Assembly: GCA_031841125.1 (NCBI GenBank)
Contig: CM063113.1
Coordinates: forward strand, 15,335,312-15,399,311
Origin: Acanthococcus lagerstroemiae
Lineage: Eukaryota; Arthropoda; Insecta; Hemiptera; Eriococcidae
Direction of reading: 5' to 3'
Length of the DNA stretch: 64,000 nucleotides
Shown here: piece by piece, positions 24,301 to 36,300 of the stretch
How the letters are laid out: every line of letters starts with the position of its first letter
Numbering within the stretch: the stretch's first letter is position 1
The notes under the pieces: generated by a model
Database searches by the model: none
What the model saw: only the letters and a program-made list of their open reading frames with translations
What the model was told of the DNA's origin: nothing
Position numbers and translations under genes: made by a program

Positions 24301-27300
24301 TTATACAGCATTCTACTCATTTTACGCCTATTCTACGCATTTTACACATTCTACACATTTTACACATTTTATGCGTATTTTACACATTTTACATAAAAAA
24401 CGTAGAATGGACATTTTACGCTAAAATCCCTTCGCTGAGTTATAGTTTATGTTTAGCACTCTTGGGGACAGGGCCGCCTGAGGTTAATAGGCGCCTGGGG
24501 CGAGATTTTGATCTGCCCCCCTACACAATTAATTGGCCAAAATAATTGTGGGAAATATTTACTTATTTTTTTATATTTACATTTACAAAAAGAGTTACGT
24601 ATTATGTAGGAAATATAACAAACAAAAGTTCTGTTAACAAAACTTTTGATTTTACGAACAACTTAAAATAATCAGTCTAATTCGTCAATACTTTGAACCC
24701 CCAAAGGAATTTTCCTTGCCTTGGCTTTCGCGAAAGAAGTTAAAATGTCTTTAAAGTCCAACTTTTTTGTAACATCATTCTCTATGGATAAAATGGCCAA
24801 AGCATTTAGCCTTTCCTGTGTCATCGTAGATCGAAGATAAGTTTTGATAAGTTTCAACTTGCTAAAACGCTCAGCACGGGGTGGTCAGCATTATTCTCAG
24901 AGCAGTTCACAAATTATTAAATAGGCCTTTTTGGTCATAAGGTCATAAGATTTAATACTTTTTAGCACCTTGATGGGAGACAAAACTTTATTTGTCTTAT
25001 CTTCATCGTAAACGACACTTTTAACTTAAATAATTTCATTACACAAGTCTTTTCCGTTTATGGCACTGATATTTTCAAATGTTATAAATTCTTGAAGATT
25101 TAGGCAACACTTCTTCAGCTCCTCTTTTTCTGGCAATGTGCCCATGTCATACAGGAAGCCCCATAAAGAATGGTGATTGTTTAGCTGTTTCGTTTGTTCC
25201 CTAAGAGATGTAGTCACACTATCAATGAGGGGCAAAAACACATCTCTCTCGAAAAGTTCCTCCGGAGTACCGCTAACTCCGTCAGATCCTTCATACGAAG
25301 ACTGCTTCTTTTTATTCTTCAATCTTTTGGTCGGGAAAACTTGTTCAATTTCAATATCTTCAGCCCTTTTTCTCTGAAAGATGCGAGGAAGGCTTGACAA
25401 TTATCGAGCAGCCTCTAGGCAGATGTTAAGTCAGCCATCTTCCCTTGCAATGTTTTACTAACAAGATTTACTTGAAATAAAAGGTCGTGCCAAACAATCA
25501 GACAAGTCAAGGAGGAAAAATCTTCCATATGCGTTATCAGAGACTCAGCTTCTGATGCTGCTGTAGGGTCTTCAACCTTACACGGCCGCAGCGCCCCCTT
25601 GGCCGCGGCACCCGGGGTGGCCCTTCTTGGGGAGATTTGTGCATACTAACGATCAATACACGCGCTTTCTCTACACTCTCTCGTTCTCTGTGATTTCGAA
25701 AGCCCTAGATGCGGTCTGCACTCGACACTTCTCTCTTGCAAAACTGGATAAACCCACAGTGGTCGTACTGTGTTTTAAACTCAAAAATGAAAGTGATAAA
25801 AGAGAACAAATTAAATATATTGATGTATGTTCACTGCATCCCACGGACTTATGGATTATGATAAATACCGGCAAGGTTGGGTTCTTTCTGTAATCCTCGC
25901 TCAGAAGGTCTGATTATGGGATCATGCTAACCTGTCAGCCCACGAGGAAGTTCACCCGTCATTCAACCCCGAGTATCCCTGAACGCTAGCGCGACCTTTG
26001 AAAGGTCGGGTGCACTATAAATGAGCGACCGGATTCAACCACCGACATTTGGTAGGTGGTGTCGATACTCGTGGAAAACACCATAGGGACGAAGTGCGTA
26101 CGAGCAAAGCTTACGTAGCTGGAGTGAGTCGCTTCGAAATACCCTATTAAACGCCCTAAAAAGGTATTTAAACCTCATTATTCTAATAAGAAGTGATTTG
26201 GCCACAAAACCTACACGTACCTGTTTTACCTGTGAAGGTAAACATGACTGGGGATGATAAATTGAAAGGTGAAAAATGGAAGAATACGACTGAAAAATTG
26301 ATCTTTCCGTTATGATGGTCTCACTGTACTCATACAGAAAGTAAACCGTACTTCGCGGGCACATGGACACCTATTGAAATCCAAAACGCGATTAAAAATA
26401 CATAACATTTAATAGAGATCTATAAAGCGCGTATGAGACTTGGAGTTAAGTCTACAGCGTAGAGTTGCGGCAAGTCGAAAGAGGAAAGATGAACGATAGA
26501 AGCCGAAGACAGAAACATATTCGCGATCGTATGCGCATCAGCGCTCGACTGCTGGATCAATAGGACATACCAGAGACATCGGATATCAAATCTGTTGTTG
26601 CCTTCATCAAGGCCTCCGCAGGTATGCTCGGATGCGATGTCATCCGATGTTCAGCTTACCTACGTATTTGTCCCCCTCCCCTCACCATAATAGGAGGTCA
26701 AAGTGAAAGACCGCGATCGAATGCACGCGCAAACGCCACGGATGATCTTGTGACCCGGTATAGCTCCATACTCGATACCAACAAGTACAGAGAGGACCCT
26801 CTGAATACGAGTAACTCGATTTCCAACAATTAATGTCATCAATTATCGATACCATCGCGGTTGCATTCTTTCGCTAAACAATAACCGTTCATCACGGCGT
26901 CGCGGCGTGGCCTGCGACCGATAAAAATAGAAATACGAAAACGTATTTCCCGCAAGATGCTCGCAGAGTCGTAATTTATCAGCGAGAGTGCGAGCGAGAA
27001 AAACGTGGACGTGGACGCGGATGCGGATGGCTGCGATAAAATACGCGCGTTATTAGTTAAAGGTATCTCGAGAGTGGAGACGGGTGTACGACGTTCATCG
27101 ACTGCGTAGACTCCATAGCGTGTTACGAGATTATGATTGAATTTTCGAGGGTGAACCTAATACGAGATGTAATAAAATAGTCTTCACCTCGTGGGAAATA
27201 AGCGATCTCTTCCGAGCATATAGATTTTAAACGTATACTTGGAGAACGCTCGTAGCTAATATTGACGAGAGGGAAAGAAACGGCAACCAATGCCACACAG

Positions 27301-30300
27301 CTTCATCAACGTCGTCTTGGTCCAAGACAAGCACGTGTCACCACGAAATTGGAAAGCGCATTTAAGAGTTACGACTTTTCTCATCATGACAAATATGGGC
27401 AACAATCGAAGCTGGATTTCGGTTCCGCATTTCAAGTATTAGAAGGTCGACGTCACTGCCCCTCGTATTCCTCATTTGCTCTTCAAAAGGAACGCGACAG
27501 CAGGAACCTACCTCATTAGTATTCTTCCTTTCTTAGGAAACCATCCTGATTTGGAATTCTGAGTCTGTTGATTGAGCAGTACGATGCTCACTTTGCATCC
27601 TTGCTCGTGGGTTTAATTCCCAGCACTGGAAAGCTAATGAATCAGTTTCACCTCTCTCCCTGGTAACGTTCTAGTGAACAGAGCATCAACAGTAACAATC
27701 GAGTCGAACAGATAGCGCGCCCTATCACCCGTCCTTAAGAACAAGGCATTACGCTCACAGAAGCTGTTACCATCAGTATCTGAAGGATTAGTGCTGTGTG
27801 TCGCCTGGGTAACTTATTCAACATTGTGAAGCATATGGCTAGTAACGCACATCTTCGGCATCTAGAGAAGGAAATACTTCAATGCAACAAACCGCAGGGA
27901 AATCCATAGTAAACTATTTCAACAACCCGCCTAGTAAACGGTAGTGCAACGTAATCGCTAGCTAGAGCTTCAGATTTGGTTTATGAGAACAGAAACCCAT
28001 ACTACCCGTGAATGAGTACGTGCAGTACGAACAATCAAAATACAAATTTACGAATGTCCAAAGTATAAAGTAGGCACCCTTCTCCTTCCTCGCTAACTTC
28101 GGACATTCGTACTTAGTACTCATTCATCACAGATAGCACAGATATCTGTGTACGCTTCATATTCATTCGCAAGTAAATAGTATGGATACCCGCTTGTACT
28201 ACTCATTCGCTGGTAGTATGTGTAATAAACGAACAACTAGCAGTTAACTCCTGTATTAGAATATATTCACATGTGAATACAGACTGTCACATCGATACGT
28301 TAACTCAACCTGTTGCATGAGGCAGTAATATAGGGCAGCCGCTCCATGCAACGTGCAGGATACATTCAATTTACAACATATGGATACCTGTCTACGCTTT
28401 ATATTCATTCACAGGTAATACAGATACCAGTTTGTACTTTATACTCATTCGCGAGTACTGTGGATATCCCTTCATAATTCATACTCATTCGCGGGTAGTA
28501 CCGATATCCCTTCATCCTTCATATTCATTCTCGGGTAGTATGGATACCCGTTCGTACGTTATACTCATTCACGGGTAGTACGAATACCCGTTTCTTCACA
28601 GGTAGTACAAACACCCATACCTACCCATTAACAGGTAGTGCAGATATCCATCCAAATATACTGGACTACCAATATACTGGAAACTCCGATATTATAAGAA
28701 TCCCGGTGGCAAGGTTTGGTACTACATGTATTTCATTCATTGTGTACTCATGTTTTCGCTCTATCTAGTGTTGGCGAGCACAATGCTAAATATTATCACA
28801 GTCAGAAACCCTGCCGCTAGAACGTTAGATGCTGAGTCCAAAAGTGCTCAGTGTATTTTAAATGGAGTTTCCTGTATTGGTAGTCCAGTGTATTTGATCC
28901 ATCTATGCTTTGTATTCATTCATAGGTAGTATGGATACTTGCTTCTACTCCATACGCATTCGCGGGTAGTATGGATACCTCTGTCTATGCTCCATACTCA
29001 TTCACAGGTAGTACAGATACCCACCTGTACTTCATACTCATTCGCGGGTAGTATGGATATCCCTTCATCCTTCATACTCATTAATAGGTTGTTTGGATAC
29101 TCGTTTGTACTCTATACTCATTCACAGGTAGTACAAATACCAGTTTGTACTACATACCTACTTATTCACAGGTAGTGCAGATATCCCTCTATGCTTCACA
29201 CCCATTCACAGGTAGTAGGGATACTCGCTTGTACTTCATAATAATTTGCGGGTAGTATGGATATCCCTTCATACTTCATATTCATTCACTAGTAATATGG
29301 ATCCCCGTTTATATTTCATACGCATTAGCTGGCAGTAGAAATTGTTTGTACTTTATACTCATTCACAGGTAGTAGGTATGGACACTCATTTGTAGGTACT
29401 TCATACTCATTCATGGGTAGTATAAATACTAGGGATGGGCGGAAAAAGTACTCAACAAATACCAAAGTAATCATTACTTGCTGTTACCTAAAGTAAGAAG
29501 TATTCGTTTAGAAAAAGATTCATTACTTAAGATTCGATTACTTTGATTATTAATTCATTCTCGATTTTCGCTGTAACGCATTATGGTACATTCTAGATTC
29601 GGTACACGGTAACACTGTTAGTGCCCGTTGATACAGCCTGCTAGAGTTATTAGAGGAGCATGGTTAGGAATTACAACAAAATAACAAAAGTATATCAGGA
29701 ACGAATATAAAGTAACAATTACTTCATTGCAGTGCTTATTCAATATTCGATACTCGAAGGTAACGAAAGTGTCCATTACTAAATAATAAATACCCACAGG
29801 TACTAAATACCTCAGGTAATGCAGATATCGTCTATGCTTCATACTCATTCACGGGTAATACGGATACCCATTTATAATTCATACTCATTCAGGGGTAGTA
29901 TGAATACTTATTTGTACTCGTACTTAATACTCATCCATTGGTAGTACAAATACCAGTTTGCACTATTAATACTCATTCACGGGTAATATGGATACCCATT
30001 TGTAAGTACTTCACAGTGGCGTCGCGTGGTGCTCTTTCCCAGGTGTTCAACTGGCGGGGTCTGCGCCTTCCCCCCCCCCCCCAAAAAAACACAAATCAGT
30101 AGTATCTTGACCGTCAGTTCTTAGAAGGTCTAGCCTTTCAAAATATGACAGCATTCCTGATATGCCGCTAACACATATTTATTTATTCCCATTTGTACTT
30201 CATATTCATTCACGGATAGCAGGAGTAGAGCGCCGGGAAACACCTGGTATTAGTCTGTCCGTACCTGATGATCCAAAATTCACTATGCCAATCGTTTCAC

Positions 30301-33300
30301 ATATCGAATTTCGAATTGTCAGGCACCAGAAAGACTAAACATGATGTATGTCCATACTCGGGTGTTCCTACCTACCATACGAGTATCCATTTACATATAC
30401 TAAAAAGGACCAAAATCAATCAGTAAGCGTTAAATATACCTATCGGTAACTGTCAAGTATACATATATTATCTAGAGGCTTGATCAATGAAGCCGTTCTG
30501 ATGGATATATCAGAACACAAAGAGTTCAAACGAGATCAGTCGTTAGGCTGCGTTAATCCATGTAAATGCACTCATGTTCCATTAAGTAGGGCTCGCCCCT
30601 TCTCTGAAATTTACTGGGTGGGGCTGGAGAGTGGGCAGCGCCCCATCCCAAATTTAGGTTTAAAAATGGGCTTAACAGTTGGTGTTGTGCAGTAGTATGG
30701 CCAGGATCTTCTGATTGCCACAGCCGAGTATTTATCTAGATACCGAGAAAATCAAAGGGAATAACAGCTGCTGCAATACGAGCCACTCTGCTTGAACAAA
30801 CAAACCAATTAACGTCGATCGATTCGCTATTGTCGCAGACTAATGAGATGAGCATCGTCGAGTAGGTGGATGACCTCGATTAGGTGACGCACAAGCATAA
30901 GTAAACTGAAATTATACCTCATCGCGCGAGTTATTGGCTTATCTGAATGTTCTTTTCTGGGGTGAGAGAGGAGGCCAATATTTCACCAATGTGACGTGAA
31001 TCGACGACTGATCAAAGAAAGCCCGCTTCCCCTTCATATACGAAATCTTTTGTTTTACCCTAATCGATAAACTGGTTTCTGAGGACGGGAGATTCATGTC
31101 GAGTCAGCTTTGTTTATTCAGAGCGTTAAAATTCTTATTTTGATAGCCAAAGCGGAACTGGATGGAAAATTTGATGGAACACTCGCAGATGTGCGGACAT
31201 GTGTTGTCTCGCAAAAAGCAAACATCTCGAGTTCGCTTTGTGACAACACGTTTTTCCTCCATTTTAGTATTCATGTAGACAGTTTCCTACGCTGCAGACA
31301 AAATGATGGCATGTGTATTCTGGGATGTTCGTGGAATTCCTTGAATCCTTTTATATAAGCGGTTCAGATGGTCGCAGTGTACATCTGAGTTCACCATTGA
31401 ACCATACGGTAGAAAATCAGCTAAGACCAAAGGAATTCCACGAACATCTCTGAATACACATGCCATCATTTTGTTTGCAGTATAGAAAAGCGTCCACACG
31501 AGTGCTAAAATGGAGGGAAAGTGTGTTGTCCTGACATAAAAAGAACGTAGAATCGTGCTATATTGCCAGATTCACAATTTGTCCACCAGTTCTAATACAA
31601 CAAGCCTTGTTACCTTACTTTTTGAACGCCCAGTTTGATTCATTGAACTGCGAATTCTACAGGGAAGGCATCTCTAAGTTAGTAAACCGACGGGATGAAT
31701 GCCTAAATCGGGAAAGTAATTATGTTGGGAAGTACTTTAGGGTGTATATTTTCAAATTTAGTTGAAGCAAGATTTTTACAGTTTAAATTCTTTCAGAGAG
31801 TATTTGTTACCTTACTTTTTGAACGCCTCTCATATGTTTGTTGATCGAGTTCTCATGCACAGACTTCAATCAAAGACGAACTGATGAGTCGAACATTCGA
31901 TGACATTCGACTGCTTCCACCCCAGACGCATAATTCTATTCTGCCAAATATTTCTTCCATTATTTTCGTCTACCTATTAGACTACAGTGTATGATAATTA
32001 CCAACGTACGTCATGACGCTCGAGACTCCGTCAACCATGAAGCCACATTATACAAGCCCTGCCATGCCACAGCTTAATCAATTCTATAACGAGGGTATCT
32101 ATTAGTAATTTGGTAGTTCTCTGTTGCTCGTATACTCCGTACTCGTCTTTACGATTATTACGAAACCCGTTAATCAATTCTAGAGTATACTCTTGTACTC
32201 GCTTAGGTCGAGGCTAATGTTAAATAATAACAATTGCTAATACAGCTACCGCATTTTCCGACAGTTAAATTAACTAAAATGGAAAATAGTTTGTACCTTT
32301 TTCATTATACGGCGTAGGTGTTCTACCTGCCATGTTAATTACCGCAGCTACACGTAAGACTACGTGTTACGACGTTGGATGTTGTACAGATTGCAGACTG
32401 AGGAATATTATAATCGTTAGCGGCTAATTTTTACACTGTCTTCATTTCAGGTGTTTGGCTGTATCCCCGAGACTAACCCCGGAGGGCCACATGGTGGTGG
32501 TGTTTAACCACCTGACCAACAGACCCTCGGACTTCGAGGTTGTGCCGTTCGGCAGACGTATGATAGCCATGATCGACATACAACTGCGCACCGGGATCCA
32601 CAGATCCGGCACCGTGGTCATTCTAGACCTACACAACTCCCGTATCGGCCATCTGGCTCGATACCAACCGCTCAGGCTGGTCAGGGCATTCTTTTCGCAA
32701 GTGTGGGTAAGTGACCTCAGCAACTGAGCACTTTTATTGTACATTTGTTCGTTAAGCTTAAGAATGAAGTTGAATCTTGTGGAGCGGGAAAACATTCTCG
32801 ATCCGAAGATCGTAAGAGTGCAACTGTAAACCGTGACCTTTTTAATTCCTCTTTCACGGTGAGCTATACATATTTTCACGTTCTACTGGCTCCTCTAATA
32901 ATGTCCGCGTGTAAAAATAGACGTGGATACGAAATCGAGAACACAGCGGAGCGTCGCCAAGTGCAGACTGCGAACAGCTTAAGAATTCAGTGTAAGGTCA
33001 TTGGGCTCACACTGGCCCTTCGAGGTTTCCATTTCCACTCCCTCTAATTCCACTACAACGCCGGAAGAAAAGTGCCCCATACCCAGGGTCACACTGAATC
33101 GAACTCGCATTTTCGATGGAAAAATGGAACGAAGTAACGATTACAAGGGCGAAAGACTCGAAACATAGTCTCGCAAAGGAAATCGGAATCAGATCAGACT
33201 TCAACGCTAATAACGAGCTCGCCCTTCGCAACAGCGCGGGTTTTAATAATCCGCAAATTAAATTCTTTCGCGTCAACTTTCGCAACAGTTCCAGAAGAGG

Positions 33301-36300
33301 TCTGCTCTCGAACTTCGCAGCTGTCAGCCCTCTGCGCTCACCCCGCCGCTAACTATTCTTACCAAATAATATTTCCACCTCATAGTGCTGCTCATTACAC
33401 GAGCCTGCCAACCGAACTCAGTTTGAGCAGATTTTTCGCTCGATATGGCCGAGTTTAATTCTCATTATCGCGAGAACGCTGAACCTCGAATTACGCCCGA
33501 GATGAAAAAGCGACCTCTCTAAATTTGTCGACGAACATTTTTTTAGTTTATTTTCAGTCTCCGAACAAGAGTAAGATTGCAAACGCTTTAATTAAAACGA
33601 ACTTCGGAGTTGTAGACTCGAAAGAAGTCTCAACTTTCTGACAACCAATTGGAACGTGCGGCTTATAACTTTCCTTCAGGTCATTAGCATACACAATCTT
33701 TTTAGCACCATCACATCTCAGAAAATCTCGATTCACATTATTGAGGGATAACCACAATTTGCTGGCTGCCATTACTGTACATATTCGATAATCGAAGACC
33801 GGCATGCAAGGCAGGCTTGTTACCCGATGTTGATTTCTTAAAACTCTCTTGAAGCTTTTCAAGACACTGTAAAGACTATCGCTTGTAAAAACTGATACAA
33901 GATTTTCCAGGGTTATTTCGAGACTGAGAACTCTCTTGAGACTCCCTTCGATTCGTCAAGATCCTCTCGCGACTTCAGTCTGTAAAGACCATTTCTAACT
34001 CACAGACAAAAGACAGAGAAACGTGAAGAACAGACAGGCATACCAAAAACTGGAGGACAGACAGCAACAGATACTCTTAGATACAGTCAAACTGAACTGA
34101 CACCGTGCCACTGGAGTCACTAGTGTCATTCACATACCCGGTGTCCAACCGTTCACAAGGATCATTATAAAGGCTGTCTTATGATCCAAAGAAAATTAAT
34201 TGCAATAATTTTAATTGCAAGTGATTGGGATTGGTTTTTAATTAATTTATAAGCTCGCTTCGATTTATCTCTAACAGTCGTGAAGTTTTTTACAATACTC
34301 TTTATTGCTTCTAACTCAATTTAGGGTTAAGATTGTAATTTTCCCATCTGAGAATACGATTTTGTCATGTGTCGGGGAAAGGTGTGCTCTCCATCTTTGC
34401 TTTCCCTTCGATTAGTTTCTACTCAGAAAAAGAAAGGAACAATCATCTCATTCCTTACAAGTCGGAACAGTTTCTTCCTCTTCTTAAGAAACGAAGTCTG
34501 TTTCATTCAAGAAGGATACGAACTTGAATGATGAAACTCGTTTCTTTTTCTTAAGTTGGGAAAAACACCGTCCTTTTTCTTGAGCAGTGAGATGAGATTC
34601 TTCCGTTCCCTTCCAGAATAATAAGAAAAATTTACCCGACTGATGAAAAATTGATCATAGAGCTTCAATATGCAAAAATGTCACAAATAAGACTCATACT
34701 AAAAAACGTGGATCTAATCAGAACGCAGAGAGTCATCTCAAAGTGTGTAGAGCCGACAACTTTGCTGCAAGTCTCACACGAGGCAATCTTATGTCCTGAA
34801 ACTGAGTCTGTAGTCAGACATTTCATCAATCAAAATCGTTCCGTTATATGAGAAAAGAAGAATATCATCTCGTCACACGCTTGCGATGCGGGTTCGATTC
34901 CTAACGGATGAAAATCTAGTGAACAGGTTTTAGTCCCCTCCTCGCAACATCCTAGCCAACTGAGCGACCGTAGTACCAATCAAGGTGGATAGATAGCGTG
35001 CTGTGCAGTCCCTTACCAGTTCCCCGGAACTAAGCGAGTCTCTCAGAACAAGTTAACAACACTATCTGAAGGATTGGTGCTATGTTTCCCCTGGCTTGTG
35101 GCGTGGGTCGCTCACTCAACGTTGTGAGCTATATGACTAGTAACGATTTACGTGCATACACGTCTTCAGCAAAGAGAAGGAAATAAATAACAAACTGGGA
35201 GGGGGGTAGTGGCAACCTACCAAGCTTACCCTTATAACATATGATTGCTTGGTTATAAATACAGCTTTACAAGAAGGTCTGAGTTCTAACATGAATGAGA
35301 TAGACTTCGTTCATTCACCATTTCTAAAGAAAATTAAATTCGTTTTTGTAGAATAATTCCTTTCATAACCACAAAAATTCCCTCGCTCCTAAATTTATCG
35401 TATTTGGTTTGAAAAGTAAATGAACCTTGCCAGGAACATTTTTATGTTAACTGCATTTCGATAACTTCAAAATGTTTGCGTATCTTCAGGGACATGCCAA
35501 AAAGTTTTTCCTGAGAAATGGGGAGGGGGAGCAGAAATTGTGAACATCCCAACTGACTCAACTCAAAATTCCCAAACATCAAAGCAAAAAAAAAAATAAC
35601 CTTTGACTTGTTGGATTTTCTCAACTTCTCAACTTAATTCCCAAGTATCAAAGCAAAAAAGCAAAGAAGAAAACCTGGGCTTATTGGATTTTCTTAACTC
35701 CGTCTGATTGAAATGGTAAATTTTCCGAACTGATGAGTGAAAAACTCCTACAGGGGGTAAGTTGCCCCCTCACCCTATATCGGTACGTCCCTGTGTATCT
35801 TATACCGAACCTAATGGCTTTGTTTTCATTCATTACATTTTTTAAGCATTTCAATTGCCCAAGGAGAGAGCAAACATGGTTCAAGAAGAATAAGGGATTC
35901 AGAGCGGTTACTGCTCTTTCCCCTTTTTGAGACTGTGGACCTGCTAAGTTGATTCGACTCATGTTAAGATGTTTGAGAAAAATGCGTTCTCTCTTTCTCT
36001 CTTAATTTTTCCATATTGGCGATTTTTGAGTTGGTTTTTTTAATACTGCTTTCTTTTTCATTGAATATCTCAGTGGTATTTTGTTATTAGCCTGTACAGT
36101 CTGATACAAGGTCCTTTTTGACAGCCAATCGGATAACGATATTTAACAATAATTATCTAGATACTTTTCTAGGCATCGTCTGGAATTCTATTGAAGATAA
36201 GATTCGGATAAATTACTTGTTATTCCTATCCCCCCCCCCACAGTTTGTAGTTTATTTCCTTCTCTTTGCTGAAGACGTGTATGCATGTGAATCGTGATGA

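Larger units (their letters stand above)
23470..25760 (+). repeat. Repeat family X, copy 1, broken by insertions
   Basis: Segments 23470-23595, 23998-24104, 24438-24468 and 25626-25760 read in order the same as 45190-45490 and the reverse complement of 49440-49750. Shared words are acgtcttttgtctc, ttcttcttcttatt, cagttta..gttacag, caatacacgc.ctttctc and atttcgaa.gc. The breaks at 24105 and 24469 are hAT insertions. The break 23596-23997 is unexplained. The class of the family is unknown. Confidence 0.7.
28100..30015. repeat. Degenerate minisatellite with hairpin-forming units
   Basis: Units of about 38-42 bp follow the pattern ttcatactcattcacgggt-agtatgg-atacccgtttgtac. The segment CGGGTA-n7-TACCCG inside the unit is an inverted repeat, so each unit can form a small stem-loop. 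The array is interrupted at about 28215-28375, 28654-28895 (a MITE) and 29441-29820. Confidence 0.85.

Noticed and set aside
28100..30015. CRISPR-like array of repeats with hairpins
   Set aside because: Units are contiguous and diverged, without constant repeats and unique spacers, in animal DNA; it is a minisatellite.
32442..32879. 145-codon reverse-strand frame
   Set aside because: Antisense shadow of CRAL-TRIO exon 3.
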